From the NCBI RefSeq assembly GCF_020892095.1, contig NZ_AP024845.1, forward strand, positions 2,356,001-2,420,000: DNA of 64,000 nucleotides, written 5' to 3'. The notes beneath the pieces were generated by a model, which had not been told where the DNA came from, made no database searches, and saw only the letters and a list, made by a program, of their open reading frames with translations. A program made the translations under genes and the position numbers. This DNA comes from Claveliimonas bilis (GTDB lineage: Bacteria; Bacillota; Clostridia; Lachnospirales; Lachnospiraceae). Position 1 is the stretch's first letter, and the number at the start of each line of letters is the position of its first letter. Shown here one piece after another: positions 62,529 through 64,000 of this stretch.

Positions 62529-62557
62529 TTGATATTTATTTTTAAATTTGCTATGCT
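62529..62557 (+). promoter_or_regulatory. Promoter of the GNAT gene
   Basis: TTGATA (62529-62534) and TATGCT (62552-62557) with a 17-base spacer in an A/T-rich context. Confidence 0.6.
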
Positions 62558-62565
62558 AGTAACAG

Positions 62566-62587
62566 TTGGTTAGATACAACTAACCAA
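62566..62587 (+). promoter_or_regulatory. MarR-type operator upstream of the GNAT gene
   Basis: TTGGTTAG-ATACAA-CTAACCAA has perfect 8-bp arms and a six-base spacer, immediately downstream of the -10. The core GTTAGA...CTAAC is shared with the operator at 30676-30689. Confidence 0.6.
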
Positions 62588-62776
62588 AATAAAAACACGC
62601 AGACAGCTTAACTGAAAGTAAAAGATATTTCCACAGATGTCAGCTTCTCTGGGAAAACAGATCGTAAGATATTATAGTTGTCTTCGGAAAAAAGGATGTT
62701 CGGCAACTTGTGGGATTGATAGGTACATAAAAGGGAAGGCGATAAACCTGATCAGCCGGCAGAGAGGAGGAATTTT

Positions 62777-63415
62777 ATGTTTATGATACGGCCATACAGA
62801 GAGGAAGATGCAGGCGGCTGCGGGCAATGTTTTTACGAAGGCTTTTTCACCTGTCCCATTGATGAAAATGACAGGATTCTTTTGCGGGATTACGCTCAGG
62901 TCCTGATAGAAAAGTGCAGTTTTACCTATGTGGCGGAAACTTTAGATCACCAGATCGCAGGTTTTATCAGCGGAAATTACGGAAAAAAATTCCGTCCGCT
63001 GAAGACAGATTCTGACAGGTGCAAAAAGCATTATATGGCCTGGTGCCGGATGTTCCTGAAATTTTATCTGAAAGGGTATTGTTTGTCCGAAGCGTTTCAG
63101 AAACAGCTGGACAGCTTTATTTTACAGGCGCGTGAGCGGGAAGAGCAGTTTTTTGACGGATGTGATCTGGAGCTGGTGGCTCTTACTTCCAGAACAGATT
63201 ACCGGAAAGGACTGGGAACGGTGCTGGTATCCAGATTTATGGACAGAGCGGGGAATGACGGGGCTGAAACTGTGCGGCTGTTGACGAATACTCTGGCATC
63301 CTGGAAATTCTATGAAAAGAGAGGGTTTACGAAAATCTTGGAAAAACCATTTCCGGACGGTTCCGGACAGAAAACAATTATTTATGAATACTGCCTCGGA
63401 CAGAGAGAAAAATGA
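62777..63415 (+). CDS. GNAT-family N-acetyltransferase
   Basis: A 212-residue single-domain acetyltransferase. It begins MIRPYREEDAGGCGQCF, the usual first strand and helix, and has the acetyl-CoA loop as SRTDYRKGLGTVLVSRF (RxxGxG type) near residue 140. The last part (NTLASWKFYEKRGFTKI) is the normal C-terminal motif. The substrate is unknown. The start is ATG 62777 behind GAGAGGAGG; ATG 62783 is also possible. It is controlled, by inference, by the palindrome at 62566. Confidence 0.9.
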   Translation: MFMIRPYREEDAGGCGQCFYEGFFTCPIDENDRILLRDYAQVLIEKCSFTYVAETLDHQIAGFISGNYGKKFRPLKTDSDRCKKHYMAWCRMFLKFYLKGYCLSEAFQKQLDSFILQAREREEQFFDGCDLELVALTSRTDYRKGLGTVLVSRFMDRAGNDGAETVRLLTNTLASWKFYEKRGFTKILEKPFPDGSGQKTIIYEYCLGQREK

Positions 63416-63455
63416 AATGTCCAGACAGCAAATCTGACTAGGGAGAATGCAGGAT

Positions 63456-64000
63456 ATGGAGATGAATGGAAGAAAAGGGAAGCCGGTCAGACTCGGTACA
63501 CACGGAGAAAATTATGGGAACTGGATGTCCGCGCCGGTCTTTTATATGGTGGGTGCACTGGTTGTCTTCATGGCAGTCTTATGCGTTATATCGCATTTTA
63601 TTCCCGGCATGAGGCTGATCGGGGTTCTGGCGCTGATCGCTGCGGTGGTTGTGCTGATCCTGCTTGCCTGGATCACATGGATCCGACGGCAGTATGCCTT
63701 TGACGGGGGAGGCATGATGGAAAAGGTTCATGAGGTTCTTCTGTCTTACCTGGATTTCGACGGAAAGGGGACGCTTCTGGAGGTAGGATGCGGATCAGGC
63801 GCACTCTCCATCCGGGCGGCGATTTCCTGGCCGGAGGCAGAAGTGACCGGCATTGATTACTGGGGTGCAGTCTACAATTACAGTCAGACCATGTGCGAGA
63901 GTAATGCCCGGAGCGAGGGCGTATATGAACGTTGCAGTTTTCTTCACGGCGACGCCCGGAAATTAGACTTTCAGGATGAAACCTTTGATGCCGTAGTAAG
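63456..64000 (+). CDS. Membrane-anchored class I SAM methyltransferase (3' end outside window)
   Basis: The frame is open from ATG 63456 to the right edge (181 codons). After about 23 polar residues come two hydrophobic segments (about 30-48 and 55-76), then a Rossmann methyltransferase domain with motif I LLEVGCGSGALSI, the acidic residue in VTGIDYW that binds the SAM ribose, and ...GDARKLDFQDETFDAVV (motif III/IV). A methyltransferase tethered by two helices is seen in several Firmicute families of unknown substrate. The end is cut by the window. Confidence 0.85.
   Translation, partial: MEMNGRKGKPVRLGTHGENYGNWMSAPVFYMVGALVVFMAVLCVISHFIPGMRLIGVLALIAAVVVLILLAWITWIRRQYAFDGGGMMEKVHEVLLSYLDFDGKGTLLEVGCGSGALSIRAAISWPEAEVTGIDYWGAVYNYSQTMCESNARSEGVYERCSFLHGDARKLDFQDETFDAVV

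Larger units (their letters stand above)
62455..62776 (+). other. 322-base gap: promoter, operator and long unexplained leader
   Basis: After the membrane-protein gene the sequence is A/T-rich, with a promoter (62529-62557), an operator-like palindrome (62566-62587) and about 190 transcribed non-coding bases before the GNAT ribosome site. I see no complete reading frame and no riboswitch class I can name. Some pairing is possible (for example GTTG near 62680 with CAAC near 62705). Confidence 0.6.

Overview
The window is a chromosomal segment of an anaerobic, low-to-mid-GC Firmicute, most likely a gut Lachnospiraceae. The basis is the clostridial housekeeping gene orders (secA-prfB; tig-clpP-clpX-lon-engB; rho-rpmE-DUF1385-prmC-prfA), GGAGG-type ribosome binding sites, TTGACA/TATAAT promoters, and families common in that group (DUF4364, DUF1385, MarR plus paired ABC exporters, HgdC-type activases). 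I cannot name a genus. No rRNA, tRNA, CRISPR array, prophage or plasmid functions were seen. About 50 genes are supported.

Layout. 1-6.9 kb: the 3' part of secA, prfB with its programmed +1 frameshift, then an aspartate-family amino acid block (hom, a phosphoglycerate-mutase-fold candidate homoserine kinase, lysC). 6.9-8.6 kb: an XRE regulator, a CYTH phosphatase-like protein and a DJ-1/PfpI protein. 8.7-16.2 kb: protein quality control (tig, clpP, clpX, lon), engB and an AI-2E family permease. 16.2-21.4 kb: a class I ribonucleotide reductase whose nrdA and nrdB are separated by an IS110-family element in opposite orientation. 21.5-31.2 kb: a CsoR-box-controlled copper ATPase with a CopZ-like tail, a P1-family peptidase, TetR, ftsH next to a site-2 protease, a Crp/Fnr regulator, an adenylyltransferase and a MarR regulator. 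31.2-41.6 kb: a heterodimeric ABC exporter, an SseB-like protein, cysK, a third ABC exporter, and a leftward malic enzyme / radical SAM / DUF4364 unit.

41.8-50.7 kb holds the conserved rho-to-prfA block, a DUF2156 protein, two aminotransferases (the second hisC-like) and a DUF368 lipid-carrier translocase. 50.7-53.8 kb carries cell-surface functions: an orphan sugar-binding lipoprotein, a zinc phospholipase C-like protein and a lipoprotein nuclease. 54-55.9 kb has bL25 (Ctc) and a LarA/DUF2088 protein. 56.1-61.6 kb is the most interesting region: cysteine desulfurase, two 2-hydroxyacyl-CoA-dehydratase-like (double-cubane-type) proteins, a DUF3343 carrier-like protein, an ATP-dependent activase and a YedF-like sulfurtransferase. 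This looks like a complete sulfur/selenium-linked ATP-driven reductase module of unknown substrate. The window ends with a YitT/YczE-like membrane protein, a GNAT acetyltransferase with a long unexplained leader, and the start of a membrane-anchored methyltransferase.

Non-coding structure includes several terminators embedded in the coding ends of genes, two related long palindromes (30.5 and 51.8 kb), a 22-bp tandem repeat, and MarR-like operators at 30.7 and 62.6 kb.
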